Positions 1-7,519 of a stretch of DNA of 10,076 bases are shown here, in pieces; positions within the stretch are counted from its first letter, which is position 1; every line of letters begins with the position of its first letter. This stretch comes from Candidatus Altimarinota bacterium (GTDB lineage Bacteria; Patescibacteriota; Gracilibacteria; UBA4473). Where the stretch lies: assembly GCA_026982915.1 (NCBI GenBank), contig JALWQU010000195.1:1-10076 (forward strand), read 5' to 3'. The translations under genes and the position numbers were made by a program. Under the pieces are notes generated by a model. That model had not been told where the DNA came from. It saw nothing but the letters and a program-made list of their open reading frames with translations, and ran no database searches.

Positions 1-1699
1 TCTTGACATCACCCTCGGAGACACGTCCATCAAGGATTGTGTTCAGTGTCTTCTGCATTAATAGAAGTCTCTTTATGTATTTATTTTTTCTAATGAGTCC
101 GCCTTTTACCTCACCTAACACTTTTTCGTTAGGCTTACCAACAGCCTCTTTAGCGGCTTTTTCAAATTTTGCCATAGGTGCTAGGTCTTCTGGTTTTAAT
201 TCTTCATAGGTGAATTTTTCAAGACCGTCCTTATGCTTGATTAAAACTTTAATGAGGGCTTTTCTTTTTGGAAGAAGTAACTTCTTCAACTTTAATTTAA
301 ATCTTGTACCACTAATAATTTTTGGTAAATATTTTTTAATTGTTTTCCAGTTTTTCCCATTAGCAGCCTTAAAGAGATCACTATCCTCATTAGGATTAAC
401 CTCCTTAAGAACCGCATCAACTTTATTAAAGGCCTTCTTTGGACCTTTTTTTTGTTTTCTTTCAGATTCCTTAGATTCCTTACCACCAAACCATTTCTTG
501 AATGCGGTAAAATGAAGATGTACAAAAGGTAATAGTAATTGTAAGAATGCCCAGCTTTGGAATAAAACGCCAGAGATACCATATTTAGTAAAAGCCTCAA
601 TAGGTGTGTATCCCGCCTCTTCGGCAGCTTTTTTAAAATTAACCTCTTCGGTCTTGAGTTTGTAAAAATCCACATCGGGCATTTTTTCACGATCAATGAA
701 ATCACCAATATCGAGATTCTTTTGGGGCACATTCTGAAGAATCTCCATTTGCGCTATTAGCTTTTTCCGTAATGCTGGGTTAGCGGTAATGGCCTGAACC
801 GACTTAACGGTTCCGAGATAATACAGCTGATCATCAAATTCAGCTCTATCCGATTTTGGTTGATTGGTTTGTTCTTGGAACTGATTAAAAGCTATAACCT
901 GTTCGGCGAGTTTTCGTAGAATAAGTTCCTCTTGTTTTGAAGGTAGCTTTATGGTACCACTATCTATTTGTTTTAGAATTATAGCTTGTGGTGAGTCTGG
1001 CTTATAGTATTCAGCCGTTTTTGAAGCGTCAAAGAGAATATCATAGAGTTCTGGTTTTTGGCGTTCTTTTCCGTTGATGAACTCTCCAACATTTCCCTTG
1101 AATACCGCTTCTAGAAAGCCTGCGGAGCTATTGGCAATAGTGGCCATTCCAGAGAAGAGTCCCTTCTCTATTTCTAGTCCAGCTTCAACAATAGGCACTC
1201 CCGCGACTTCGCCACTGATTAATCCAGCGGTAATTAATTTCCACTTCTTAAGAAAGCTTTTTTTATAAGCATCTTTATTACCTAGATTAGCCCAAAATCC
1301 ACCATCAACCGCCGATCCAAGCCCTCCAAAGCCTGTTAATCCCCAAAAACCCAACCCTACTATGGCTCCATTTTTGGCATTTCCCGAACTAAGACGATCC
1401 ATTTTCATTAGATCTTTCATACGACTGACAAACCCCTTAAGTCCGTCTGCAGACTCGCCGAGAAGTCCTTTTTCCTTAAGCGCTTTTGCGTACTTACCCT
1501 TTCCGTTAGCAATATCCTCAAGAACCTGAAGATATTCGGCTAGGTCTTTGGGTTCAGGCATGCCTTCTAGTACTTCGGCTATTTGTTTTGTTGTGACGCT
1601 ATTGGCTAGTTGCTTTTGTTCTCTTTCTGAACGAGCAAGACAGTTACGCCTTTCTGGAGAATTTGGTGGGGACAATGAGCAAGTTTCAATAGGAGACAT
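1..1699 (-). CDS. Uncharacterised membrane-associated protein, 3' end missing
   Basis: An uninterrupted minus-strand frame starts at ATG 1699-1697 and stays open for 566 codons to the left edge, so the C-terminus is missing. I recognise no family. The N-terminus (about 1-30) is polar, with Pro, Arg and two Cys, and has no signal peptide. Residues 110-135 are a Gly-rich hydrophobic stretch (VGLGFWGLTGFGGLG), 155-172 is moderately hydrophobic, and 374-400 is a strong aromatic hydrophobic segment (QSWAFLQLLLPFVHLHF) that looks membrane-spanning or membrane-binding. After it comes a very Lys-rich region (about 400-550) expected to be cytosolic. The start is chosen because it lies two bases after the stop of the upstream gene (TAA 1704-1702), as in a coupled operon; there is no Shine-Dalgarno. 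The frame also stays open for a few codons upstream, but without a better start. It is probably cotranscribed with the two-TM protein. Codon pattern and length make the gene certain; its role is unknown. Confidence 0.85.
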   Translation of the reverse strand, partial: MSPIETCSLSPPNSPERRNCLARSEREQKQLANSVTTKQIAEVLEGMPEPKDLAEYLQVLEDIANGKGKYAKALKEKGLLGESADGLKGFVSRMKDLMKMDRLSSGNAKNGAIVGLGFWGLTGFGGLGSAVDGGFWANLGNKDAYKKSFLKKWKLITAGLISGEVAGVPIVEAGLEIEKGLFSGMATIANSSAGFLEAVFKGNVGEFINGKERQKPELYDILFDASKTAEYYKPDSPQAIILKQIDSGTIKLPSKQEELILRKLAEQVIAFNQFQEQTNQPKSDRAEFDDQLYYLGTVKSVQAITANPALRKKLIAQMEILQNVPQKNLDIGDFIDREKMPDVDFYKLKTEEVNFKKAAEEAGYTPIEAFTKYGISGVLFQSWAFLQLLLPFVHLHFTAFKKWFGGKESKESERKQKKGPKKAFNKVDAVLKEVNPNEDSDLFKAANGKNWKTIKKYLPKIISGTRFKLKLKKLLLPKRKALIKVLIKHKDGLEKFTYEELKPEDLAPMAKFEKAAKEAVGKPNEKVLGEVKGGLIRKNKYIKRLLLMQKTLNTILDGRVSEGDVK

Positions 1700-1701
1700 A
1701 T

Positions 1702-2211
1702 TTATAGTTTTAAGATTCTTATCCAGAGATCGAGGAGACCTTCTTTTTTATTATTAAGTTCTGTTAGATCTATCCTCGACAAGGCTAAACGAATATCGTC
1801 AGGGTTAACTTCGCCCAACTGTAGCGTTATTTTCTTACCCTTGTTCCCCGTATATTCAAAGTTAACCACCGTAATACCGGGTTCATAAATAAACCAATAG
1901 CCTTCAAATTTAGACCAAGTCGTAAAAGATCGACCATCAACTAATAAGCCTTTTTCGAATAAGATAATATCATGATCTTGATTACCATTTCTATGAATCC
2001 AAAAATAAACAGCCGCGGTTATGAGGATGCACATAGAGGTGATCCAGCCTAGTTTTGGGTCAGCGATGAAAGTCCACAAAGCCGTGCCTCCAAAAATAAG
2101 ACAAAAAACGACCATCCAAATAACACCTCGTTCATGTGGGTGGTAGTCATGGGCTTTCCAGGTAAATAAAGGTTCGCCTGTTTGGTAGTTGTTGGTGTTT
2201 TTATTTTCCAT
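1702..2211 (-). CDS. Two-TM membrane protein with soluble C-terminal domain
   Basis: This is a 169-residue protein of unknown function. A polar N-terminus (1-28, with HDYHPHERG) precedes two hydrophobic helices at about 29-49 and 53-72, joined by a very short loop (DPKLGW). Residues 80-150 are a soluble domain rich in beta-type segments (ILFEKGLLVDGRSF, WFIYEPGITVVNFEY, KKITLQLGEV), followed by a short helix with DDIRLALSRI. This layout (two N-terminal TM helices plus a small beta domain ending in a helix) resembles the PH-like membrane proteins common in small Gram-positive-like and candidate-phylum genomes; that resemblance is an inference from shape, not a family match. The ATG at 2211 lies 22 bases after a good promoter -10 and lacks a Shine-Dalgarno. 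The gene is followed two bases later by the long uncharacterised membrane-associated gene, so the two products may work together. Confidence 0.85.
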   Translation of the reverse strand: MENKNTNNYQTGEPLFTWKAHDYHPHERGVIWMVVFCLIFGGTALWTFIADPKLGWITSMCILITAAVYFWIHRNGNQDHDIILFEKGLLVDGRSFTTWSKFEGYWFIYEPGITVVNFEYTGNKGKKITLQLGEVNPDDIRLALSRIDLTELNNKKEGLLDLWIRILKL

Positions 2212-2233
2212 TTTATCGTGAAGTTTTCAGTGG

Positions 2234-2262
2234 ATTGTACCATATTATTTATCTTTTTACAA
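2234..2262 (-). promoter_or_regulatory. Sigma70-like promoter of the two-TM protein operon
   Basis: On the minus strand, TTGTAA (2262-2257), a 17-base spacer and TACAAT (2239-2234) form a near-consensus promoter. Transcription would start near 2227, leaving a leader of about 16 bases before the ATG at 2211, without a Shine-Dalgarno. It separates this two-gene unit from nadK upstream. Between nadK and this promoter there is only a weak inverted repeat (AAAACC/GGTTTT, 2295-2318), too poor to call a terminator. Confidence 0.55.
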
Positions 2263-2357
2263 CAAAAATGGCTCTACCAAATGAAGAGGTTGTTAAAACC
2301 ACGATTAATACAGGTTTTGGAAGCTTCGGGAAAGTCTGATAAATTAATAAGTAGCAC

Positions 2358-3260
2358 TTAAAGCGTCATACTACCCCATCCGAGCTTATTCCTAAGGGTT
2401 CGAAAATAGTGAGATTCGCTCACGCGTATGAATTTTGTCGTACGCGTGGCGGTCTGAATCGATACACGGTCACTGGATTTTAACGAAAAGTGAATCTGAC
2501 CATCAACCGTCATAGCAATCGAGTCAACACGAGAATCAAAATCCATATGAATTATCTTCTTCCCGGGTAACACGATCGGACGATGCGTCATGGTGTGTGG
2601 GGCTACGGGCGTGATAAGTATGGCGGAGAGTAAAGGCGAAATAATCGGACCACCCGCGCTCATAGAATAGGCTGTAGAGCCCGTCGGGGTTGAAAAAATA
2701 AGCCCATCACTTCGATAAGTCGAGAGTATTTTTCGGCCTATTTTTACATTAAAATTTGTCAGCCGAGCTAGACCTCCATGCCCAAAAACAACCTCATTTA
2801 GAGCATAAGCTTTGAATATTCGTTGACGCCTGCCTTGCTCATTTTTCCGATAAACAAAGGCTTTTACTAGATTTCTTTCATCAATATGAAATTTGCCTTT
2901 GAAAATATTTTTTAGTTCTTTGAGAGCATTATCTGGGCGTAATTCGGAGAGGAAACCAAGCGTTCCAAAATTAATGCCGAGAAAAAGCCCATCGTTTTTT
3001 TGGAGGGTTCGCATCATTTTCAGGAGTGTTCCGTCTCCACCAAGACCTATTTTTAAATCGTATCGTTCTTCGTCTTTAATCAGTGGTACAGCGTTTTTTA
3101 GCATTGAAACGGTGCGTATGTCACCCGCAATAGTCCGTACGCCTTGCTCGTGAAAAAATCGCAAGAGTTCTCGGATAAAAACAATTTCGTCTTTTTCTTT
3201 TTGTGGTTTATTATGGCAGTAGATCGCTACCGAACGAAATTTTTTAAAAGGTTTCTTCAT
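2358..3260 (-). CDS. nadK: NAD kinase
   Basis: This cytosolic enzyme phosphorylates NAD to NADP using ATP or polyphosphate and sets the NADP pool. The 300-residue length is normal. Visible motifs are the first strand and loop VAIYCHNKP (11-19), the GGDG loop GLGGDGTLL (72-80) that binds phosphate and includes the catalytic Asp, GINFGTLGFLSEL (95-107), the Asn-Glu pair NEVVFG (155-160) that contacts the nicotinamide nucleotide, and the hallmark DGLIFSTPTGSTAYSMSAGGP (185-205). DGQ at 253-255 is the C-terminal strand-turn typical of the family. The start MKKPFKKF is chosen because it puts the first strand at the right distance. AAGGG four bases before the ATG is the only Shine-Dalgarno-like sequence in this window. 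The gene is divergent from the FecR lipoprotein, 58 bases away. Assignment is firm. Confidence 0.97.
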   Translation of the reverse strand: MKKPFKKFRSVAIYCHNKPQKEKDEIVFIRELLRFFHEQGVRTIAGDIRTVSMLKNAVPLIKDEERYDLKIGLGGDGTLLKMMRTLQKNDGLFLGINFGTLGFLSELRPDNALKELKNIFKGKFHIDERNLVKAFVYRKNEQGRRQRIFKAYALNEVVFGHGGLARLTNFNVKIGRKILSTYRSDGLIFSTPTGSTAYSMSAGGPIISPLLSAILITPVAPHTMTHRPIVLPGKKIIHMDFDSRVDSIAMTVDGQIHFSLKSSDRVSIQTATRTTKFIRVSESHYFRTLRNKLGWGSMTL

Positions 3261-3270
3261 TACGCCCTTA

Positions 3271-3298
3271 ATTGTGCGAAAAATAAGCGACTCGTCAA
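3271..3298 (-). promoter_or_regulatory. Candidate nadK promoter
   Basis: On the minus strand, TTGACG (3298-3293), a 16-base spacer and CACAAT (3276-3271) resemble a sigma70 promoter. The -10 ends ten bases before the ATG at 3260, so the leader would be only about three or four bases. The -35 is strong; the first base of the -10 is off consensus. Confidence 0.4.
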
Positions 3299-3318
3299 AG
3301 ATAAATTGATTTTAAATA

Positions 3319-5334
3319 ATGAAATACCGATCTATGGCTTTCGTTTTAACAACCTTATTCTTATTTACGGGATGTGGAAACACCATGCCTATTAAGACGG
3401 AGTCTGTTCCACCGATAATCACAACGCCTACCACGGAAGAAGTGGTACCTCTATCGAAAACCATTCTTGAGATAGAATCAGGGAAAGTTTTTGTAAATGG
3501 ACAAGAAGCCAAAAATCAGCAAGGCCTACAAGAAAAAGATGTTATTCGGCTTGAGGCAAACGCCTCGGCTAACATTTTATTTTTTGATGATTCGGTTTCA
3601 CGGTTAAAAGGGGGGACGGAAGTAAGCCTGAAAACGCTTGAAGATGCAAATTATTTAGAAGGTGAAAGCTTGGTGGTTATGGATTTGCATACGGGGGAAG
3701 TTTGGGCCAAGGTTCAGACGATGACAAGTCCTGATATTGGCTTTGAGATTCAGACAAAGTCTGTTAATGCGGCTATACGAGGGACGGTTATTGATGTATC
3801 GGTTCAGGATAAAGAAACCACTATTTTGGCGGCTGAGCACGGGGTTGATCTGTTTATGAAAGATCCTGTATCACAGGCGATTATTGAGCAGAAAGGGCTA
3901 ATCGAAGGGGAGAAAGTGGCGGTAATGGAGCAGGAAGCGGGTATGCCTGTTATGGAAATTAAGCCGATAGAAGCCGTTGATAAACAAAAAAATTGGTTTA
4001 AGTCTAATCTTCTTAAAGATAAGCATTTTATGGAAAGAATTCGTGAAAAAAGGCAAAAAAAGCGAAAATCTTTATTGGCAAAAAAAGGGATACTAAATAA
4101 ACGGGAACAGGTTGAAAGGCTTTTCCTGCAGGCGATGGAAGCTTTTGAAAAAGATGATTCAAAAGTAGCGGAACAACTATTTAAGACCGCCCAAAGCGAT
4201 CTGAAAAAACTTTCTTTTAAAGAACAACGAATAGTCCTTCAAAATTTGAAAAGAATGGCCCGAGGTTATCGTTTTTCGGATAAAGGGTATGTTTTTATAA
4301 AAAAAGTTCGTGAATTATCGGTAGAGACAGCCCCAGAGGAAGTAAAATCTAGGTTTATACAGTATCAGCAAAAACGAGATTTCCTTGTTTTTTATGACTG
4401 GGTAAAAACAAAAAAATTAGAGAATAGAGTGGCTTTGGTTAATGATTTTAGAAAACAGCTTGGAACACTGACGCCAAGGCAAAAAAGGATGTTAAAATCA
4501 TTATTACCACCAGAAAAGAAAATAATTCTCAAAAAGATCCCCCTCATCAAAAAAGAAACGATAAAACCCAAAGAAGTTATGCCGATTATAGAACCCCAAA
4601 AGGGGCTTCCTGTAAAGCCCAAATTGTCAGTGATTAAACGTTGTGAAGTACCTACGAAGAGGTTATTGGCTTGTAGGAAAAACTGTGATGGAACCTGTAA
4701 ATTGGATTCAGAACAAGAGGGGCTTCGATGTTTTCGGTGTGAAGCAAGGCCGAAGCTATTGATTGATCCAAGCTGTCCATCTGGTAGTTTATCCGCGAAA
4801 GATTGTCGAAATACCTGTGGTAGTCGTTGTAAGTTTCGAATTCAGGGTATAACAAGGGGGGAACGCCTAAAGTGTTATTATTGTAAAGATGAGCACCAAG
4901 AAGATACGCAAGAGGTTGAACCGGAAGATGATTATAACACGGAGGCGCTCATAGATACGCCTTGGCTAGACGAGCCCCCAAGCGAGCCATTAACCTGCGA
5001 AGACCAGTGTTCTCAGGCGGGATATTTATCCGTAAAACCTGACTTTACGAATTATATTGAATCACGGTTAAATAGTGTTAGTTGTGTTAGTGGGTACCAG
5101 ATACAAACATCTCAAATAACGATTGGAAATTGTCTTTGTTATTCAAATACGTCTCCGACGATCACCTTTAATCAAACCGTCCCGATTTGTAAAAATACCA
5201 TCTGTGGGGATGTTGCCTGTGGTGATTCAAAGACTTGTAGTACCGGGCAAACACAGACGACAACGACTACTTGCAACTGGCGTGGCTGGAAAAAAACAGG
5301 AAATCAACAATATCAACCCGAAGTAGGGAATTGA
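3319..5334 (+). CDS. FecR-domain lipoprotein with cysteine-rich C-terminus
   Basis: This 671-residue protein is probably a lipoprotein exposed outside the cytoplasmic membrane. The signal peptide has K2 and R4, a hydrophobic core (AFVLTTLFLF) and a lipobox FTGC with Cys19 to be lipidated. Residues about 47-180 form a FecR domain (ENASANILFF-like strand at 79-89, GEVWAKVQT at 126-134, then SVNAAIRGTVIDVSV at 148-162). In classical systems FecR domains sense or bind at the cell surface, but no sigma factor or TonB receptor is nearby. Residues about 220-410 are Lys-rich and helical. Two six-cysteine modules follow (442-474 and 486-522), then an acidic linker (523-556), then ten further cysteines at 560-652 and a Thr-rich stretch (643-651). 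The stop TGA is directly followed by an in-frame TAG. No Shine-Dalgarno is visible. The ligand and partner are unknown; a surface scaffold or binding protein is a guess. Confidence 0.9.
   Translation: MKYRSMAFVLTTLFLFTGCGNTMPIKTESVPPIITTPTTEEVVPLSKTILEIESGKVFVNGQEAKNQQGLQEKDVIRLEANASANILFFDDSVSRLKGGTEVSLKTLEDANYLEGESLVVMDLHTGEVWAKVQTMTSPDIGFEIQTKSVNAAIRGTVIDVSVQDKETTILAAEHGVDLFMKDPVSQAIIEQKGLIEGEKVAVMEQEAGMPVMEIKPIEAVDKQKNWFKSNLLKDKHFMERIREKRQKKRKSLLAKKGILNKREQVERLFLQAMEAFEKDDSKVAEQLFKTAQSDLKKLSFKEQRIVLQNLKRMARGYRFSDKGYVFIKKVRELSVETAPEEVKSRFIQYQQKRDFLVFYDWVKTKKLENRVALVNDFRKQLGTLTPRQKRMLKSLLPPEKKIILKKIPLIKKETIKPKEVMPIIEPQKGLPVKPKLSVIKRCEVPTKRLLACRKNCDGTCKLDSEQEGLRCFRCEARPKLLIDPSCPSGSLSAKDCRNTCGSRCKFRIQGITRGERLKCYYCKDEHQEDTQEVEPEDDYNTEALIDTPWLDEPPSEPLTCEDQCSQAGYLSVKPDFTNYIESRLNSVSCVSGYQIQTSQITIGNCLCYSNTSPTITFNQTVPICKNTICGDVACGDSKTCSTGQTQTTTTTCNWRGWKKTGNQQYQPEVGN
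4642..4884 (+). repeat. Tandem six-cysteine protein modules in the lipoprotein
   Basis: Residues 442-474 and 486-522 share the spacing C-x9-C-x3-C-x3-C-x(10 or 14)-C-x2-C. Both have CR before the second spacer (CRKNC, CRNTC) and end in C-aromatic-x-C (CFRC, CYYC). The repeat is at protein level: the DNA copies have diverged, so this is an old domain duplication rather than a recent DNA repeat. The pattern suggests disulfide or metal binding; I do not recognise it as a named domain. Confidence 0.7.
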
Positions 5335-5345
5335 TAGTGGAAATA

Positions 5346-5373
5346 AAGGGGCTAAAAATTCTCCTTGTTTTTT
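5346..5373 (+). terminator. Probable intrinsic terminator after the lipoprotein gene
   Basis: AAGGGG (5346-5351) pairs with CTCCTT (5361-5366) through six base pairs including one G-T, around a nine-base loop. G and then six T (5368-5373) follow. It begins 12 bases after the stop. The stem is short, and the T-tract overlaps the -35 of the hisS promoter. Confidence 0.45.
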
Positions 5374-5393
5374 GTGAAAATAGACCTTAAAAT
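5365..5393 (+). promoter_or_regulatory. hisS promoter, predicted leaderless
   Basis: TTGTTT (5365-5370), a 17-base spacer and TAAAAT (5388-5393) are close to sigma70 consensus. Only eight bases separate the -10 from the ATG at 5402, so transcription should start at or within a couple of bases of the initiation codon, leaving no room for a ribosome binding site. It would also drive fic. Confidence 0.55.
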
Positions 5394-5401
5394 CAACCAC
5401 G

Positions 5402-6739
5402 ATGAAAAAATTTAATACCGCTACGCCTTCAGGATTCCCCGAGTTTTCACCCTCAGAAGAACCACTCCGTCAGAAATGGCTGCACATTATTGCGGAAACC
5501 TTTGAAAAATATGGATTTCAATCGATCACAACACCTTTGGTAGAACGAGAAGAAAATTTACTGGGAAAGGGGGGCAATCCAAAAGAAATTTACGCCCTTA
5601 AGCGAGTTCAAGATGAAGTAGGGGACCGGTCGCATTCAGGGAATACGCTTCGGTTTGATCATACGGTGCCACTGGCTTTGTATGTAGCCCGTCACCAAAA
5701 TGAAATCAACTTTCCCTTTAAGCGATACGCGATTGGGCCCGTTTTCCGTGGGGAGCGAGCGCAAAAAGGACGTTTTCGTCAGTTTGATCAGTGCGATATT
5801 GATATTATTGGGATAGAGAAGCTTTCAGTGCTCAATGACGCAATTATGCCGGCGATTATTATTGAGATATTTGAGAAGTTATTGCCCAAAAATGACTTCG
5901 TGGTTCGTATTAATAATCGAAAAGTATTGCTGGGCTTTTTTGATCAATTGGGGGTTAGCGTGGATAAAGCAAAGCTCGTACTGGACATTGTGGATGATCT
6001 GGAAAAATTGTCGCGTGAAAAAATAACAGAAAACTTGAAAGAATTGGGGCTTTCTACGGAGAATATTGAAAAACTTTTTACCTTTACCTCAATTACAGGT
6101 GACACAAAAAAAGTTTTAAGCGCTTTGTCTGACATGGAGGGGAATGCTATTTTTAAGGAAGGGGTTTCCGAGTTAACGCAGGTGATGACAACGCTTGATA
6201 GTATGGGTGTTGATCCAAAAAGGTTTACCCTTGATCTCAAAATCGCTCGTGGGCTAGATTATTATACGGGGACGGTTTATGAAACGACTTTAATAGGCTA
6301 TGAAGGTTTGGGTTCGATCTGTTCGGGTGGTCGGTATGAGGATTTGGCATCGATTTTTACGCACAAAAAAATGCCAGGAGTGGGCATCTCGATCGGGATT
6401 ACTCGTTTATTGAGTCAGTTATCAAGCTTGGGGGTTATTGCGGAGGAAAATTTTTCGGTTATTGAGGTGCTTTTTATCCCGGCGGATGAATGCGCGACGC
6501 AGAAATGTCTTCTTTTAGCGGCTTCACTACGAAAAAAAGGATTACGAGTAGATACTTATCTAGAAACAAAAAAATTAGGGAAGAAATTTGATTATGCGGA
6601 TAAAATAGGCGTTCGGTATGTCTGTGTGATCGGTGAGAATGAATTATCAGATGATAATATTCAGGTGAAAAATATGAAAACAGGTCAGGCTGAAATGGTG
6701 GCAATGTCAGGGATTACGGAATTTGATTTCAAGGCTTAA
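5402..6739 (+). CDS. hisS: Histidine--tRNA ligase
   Basis: This cytosolic class II aminoacyl-tRNA synthetase activates histidine with ATP and charges tRNA-His. At 445 residues it is slightly longer than the common bacterial form. Motif 2 is FRGERAQKGRFRQFDQC (115-131), the histidine-specific motif is LDYYTGTVYE (285-294), motif 3 is GVGISIGITRLL (326-337), and the anticodon-binding domain covers about 355-445. The N-terminus (TPSGFPEFSPSE), the LRFDHTVP segment (83-90) and QCDIDIIG (130-137) are closer, from memory, to the Bacteroidetes or eukaryote-like subgroup (LRYDLTVP, QCDxDxxG) than to the Escherichia coli type (TLRPEGT). The ATG is fixed by the nearby promoter and by the family's N-terminal distance. 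fic follows after 11 bases and is probably cotranscribed. Assignment is firm. Confidence 0.97.
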   Translation: MKKFNTATPSGFPEFSPSEEPLRQKWLHIIAETFEKYGFQSITTPLVEREENLLGKGGNPKEIYALKRVQDEVGDRSHSGNTLRFDHTVPLALYVARHQNEINFPFKRYAIGPVFRGERAQKGRFRQFDQCDIDIIGIEKLSVLNDAIMPAIIIEIFEKLLPKNDFVVRINNRKVLLGFFDQLGVSVDKAKLVLDIVDDLEKLSREKITENLKELGLSTENIEKLFTFTSITGDTKKVLSALSDMEGNAIFKEGVSELTQVMTTLDSMGVDPKRFTLDLKIARGLDYYTGTVYETTLIGYEGLGSICSGGRYEDLASIFTHKKMPGVGISIGITRLLSQLSSLGVIAEENFSVIEVLFIPADECATQKCLLLAASLRKKGLRVDTYLETKKLGKKFDYADKIGVRYVCVIGENELSDDNIQVKNMKTGQAEMVAMSGITEFDFKA

Positions 6740-6750
6740 AACCAGCAAAA

Positions 6751-7518
6751 ATGAGAATAACGGCGAACACTTATTATGAAGCTTACCTGGAACAAATAGG
6801 TAAAGATATTGCTGATTTGGTGATAGCTTATGATTTTTCTGATGGGCAGGGTGATTTTAAATACCTAACAAAAGTGTCAGCGGTTTATTCGTCCAACATC
6901 GAAGGGAATACGGTTGATCTTAATTCCTTTATGAATTACGAACAGCACAAACAAAAATTCAAGCCGACGAAAGAAGTAGCCGAAATTAAAGATTTAATTG
7001 CGGCTTATGAGTTAGCACAAAAAAATAAATTATCGGCTTCAAATGTCTATACTTGCCATGAAATTTTAGCCAAAACACTCCTAATAAAAAGTAAAAGAGG
7101 GGTGCTTCGAACAGAACCTGTTGGCGTTTTTGGTAAATCGGGACTGATTTATTTAGCGGTTGAACCCAAATTCTTGGAAAAAGAAATGACTTTGTTTTTT
7201 GAGGACTTGAAAAATTTATTATCGAGAAAATCCTCTATACCAGAGGTTTTTTATCAGGCATCGCTGATTCATTTGAAGTTTGTGCATATTCATCCTTTTA
7301 TGGATGGCAACGGGCGTATTGCTCGATTGATAGAAAAATGGTTTGTGGCCGAAAAATTAGGGACAAAATTTTGGAGAATCCCTTCTGAGGCGTATTATAA
7401 AAGTCATCAAGAGGCCTACTATGACGCCATCAATATAGGGGTTAACTATTACGAGTTAGACTATAGAAAGTGTCTGGGTTTTCTGAAACTTCTGCCCAAT
7501 TGTCTTGATATTAGGTAA
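6751..7518 (+). CDS. Fic family protein (probable AMP-transferase)
   Basis: Fic proteins usually transfer AMP from ATP to a hydroxyl group on a target protein. The core motif is intact: HPFMDGNGRIAR at 181-192, with catalytic His181, the metal-binding Asp185 and the phosphate-binding Arg189/Arg192. The upstream flap that positions the target is visible at about 118-139 (RTEPVGVFGKSGLIYLAV). The N-terminal region carries the inhibitory signature S-x-x-x-E-G (Ser47 to Gly52, SSNIEG), whose Glu51 normally reaches into the ATP site and blocks activity. This places it among Fic proteins with an N-terminal inhibitory helix in the same chain, so no separate antitoxin is needed. At 255 residues it lacks the C-terminal winged-helix domain found in many longer family members. 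It lies 11 bases after hisS with no promoter or Shine-Dalgarno of its own. Its target is unknown. Confidence 0.93.
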   Translation: MRITANTYYEAYLEQIGKDIADLVIAYDFSDGQGDFKYLTKVSAVYSSNIEGNTVDLNSFMNYEQHKQKFKPTKEVAEIKDLIAAYELAQKNKLSASNVYTCHEILAKTLLIKSKRGVLRTEPVGVFGKSGLIYLAVEPKFLEKEMTLFFEDLKNLLSRKSSIPEVFYQASLIHLKFVHIHPFMDGNGRIARLIEKWFVAEKLGTKFWRIPSEAYYKSHQEAYYDAINIGVNYYELDYRKCLGFLKLLPNCLDIR

Positions 7519-7519
7519 T

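Noticed and set aside
292..732. Minus-strand open frame of 146 codons
   Set aside because: It overlaps, in another frame, the longer open frame that runs from 1699 to the left edge. Its product is a Leu/Arg/Lys-rich sequence of shadow type, without domain structure.
2295..2318. Inverted repeat AAAACC/GGTTTT after nadK as a terminator
   Set aside because: The stem has only six pairs, two of them G-C, around a 12-base loop, and there is no separate T-tract.
3261..3318. Plus-strand promoter for the lipoprotein gene
   Set aside because: TAAATT (3302-3307) could be a -10, but there is no acceptable -35 at a 16-19 base distance, so I did not annotate it.
6751..7518. Fic as the toxin of a two-gene toxin-antitoxin module
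   Set aside because: The inhibitory motif lies in the Fic protein itself, and the neighbours (hisS, yaaA) are not antitoxins.
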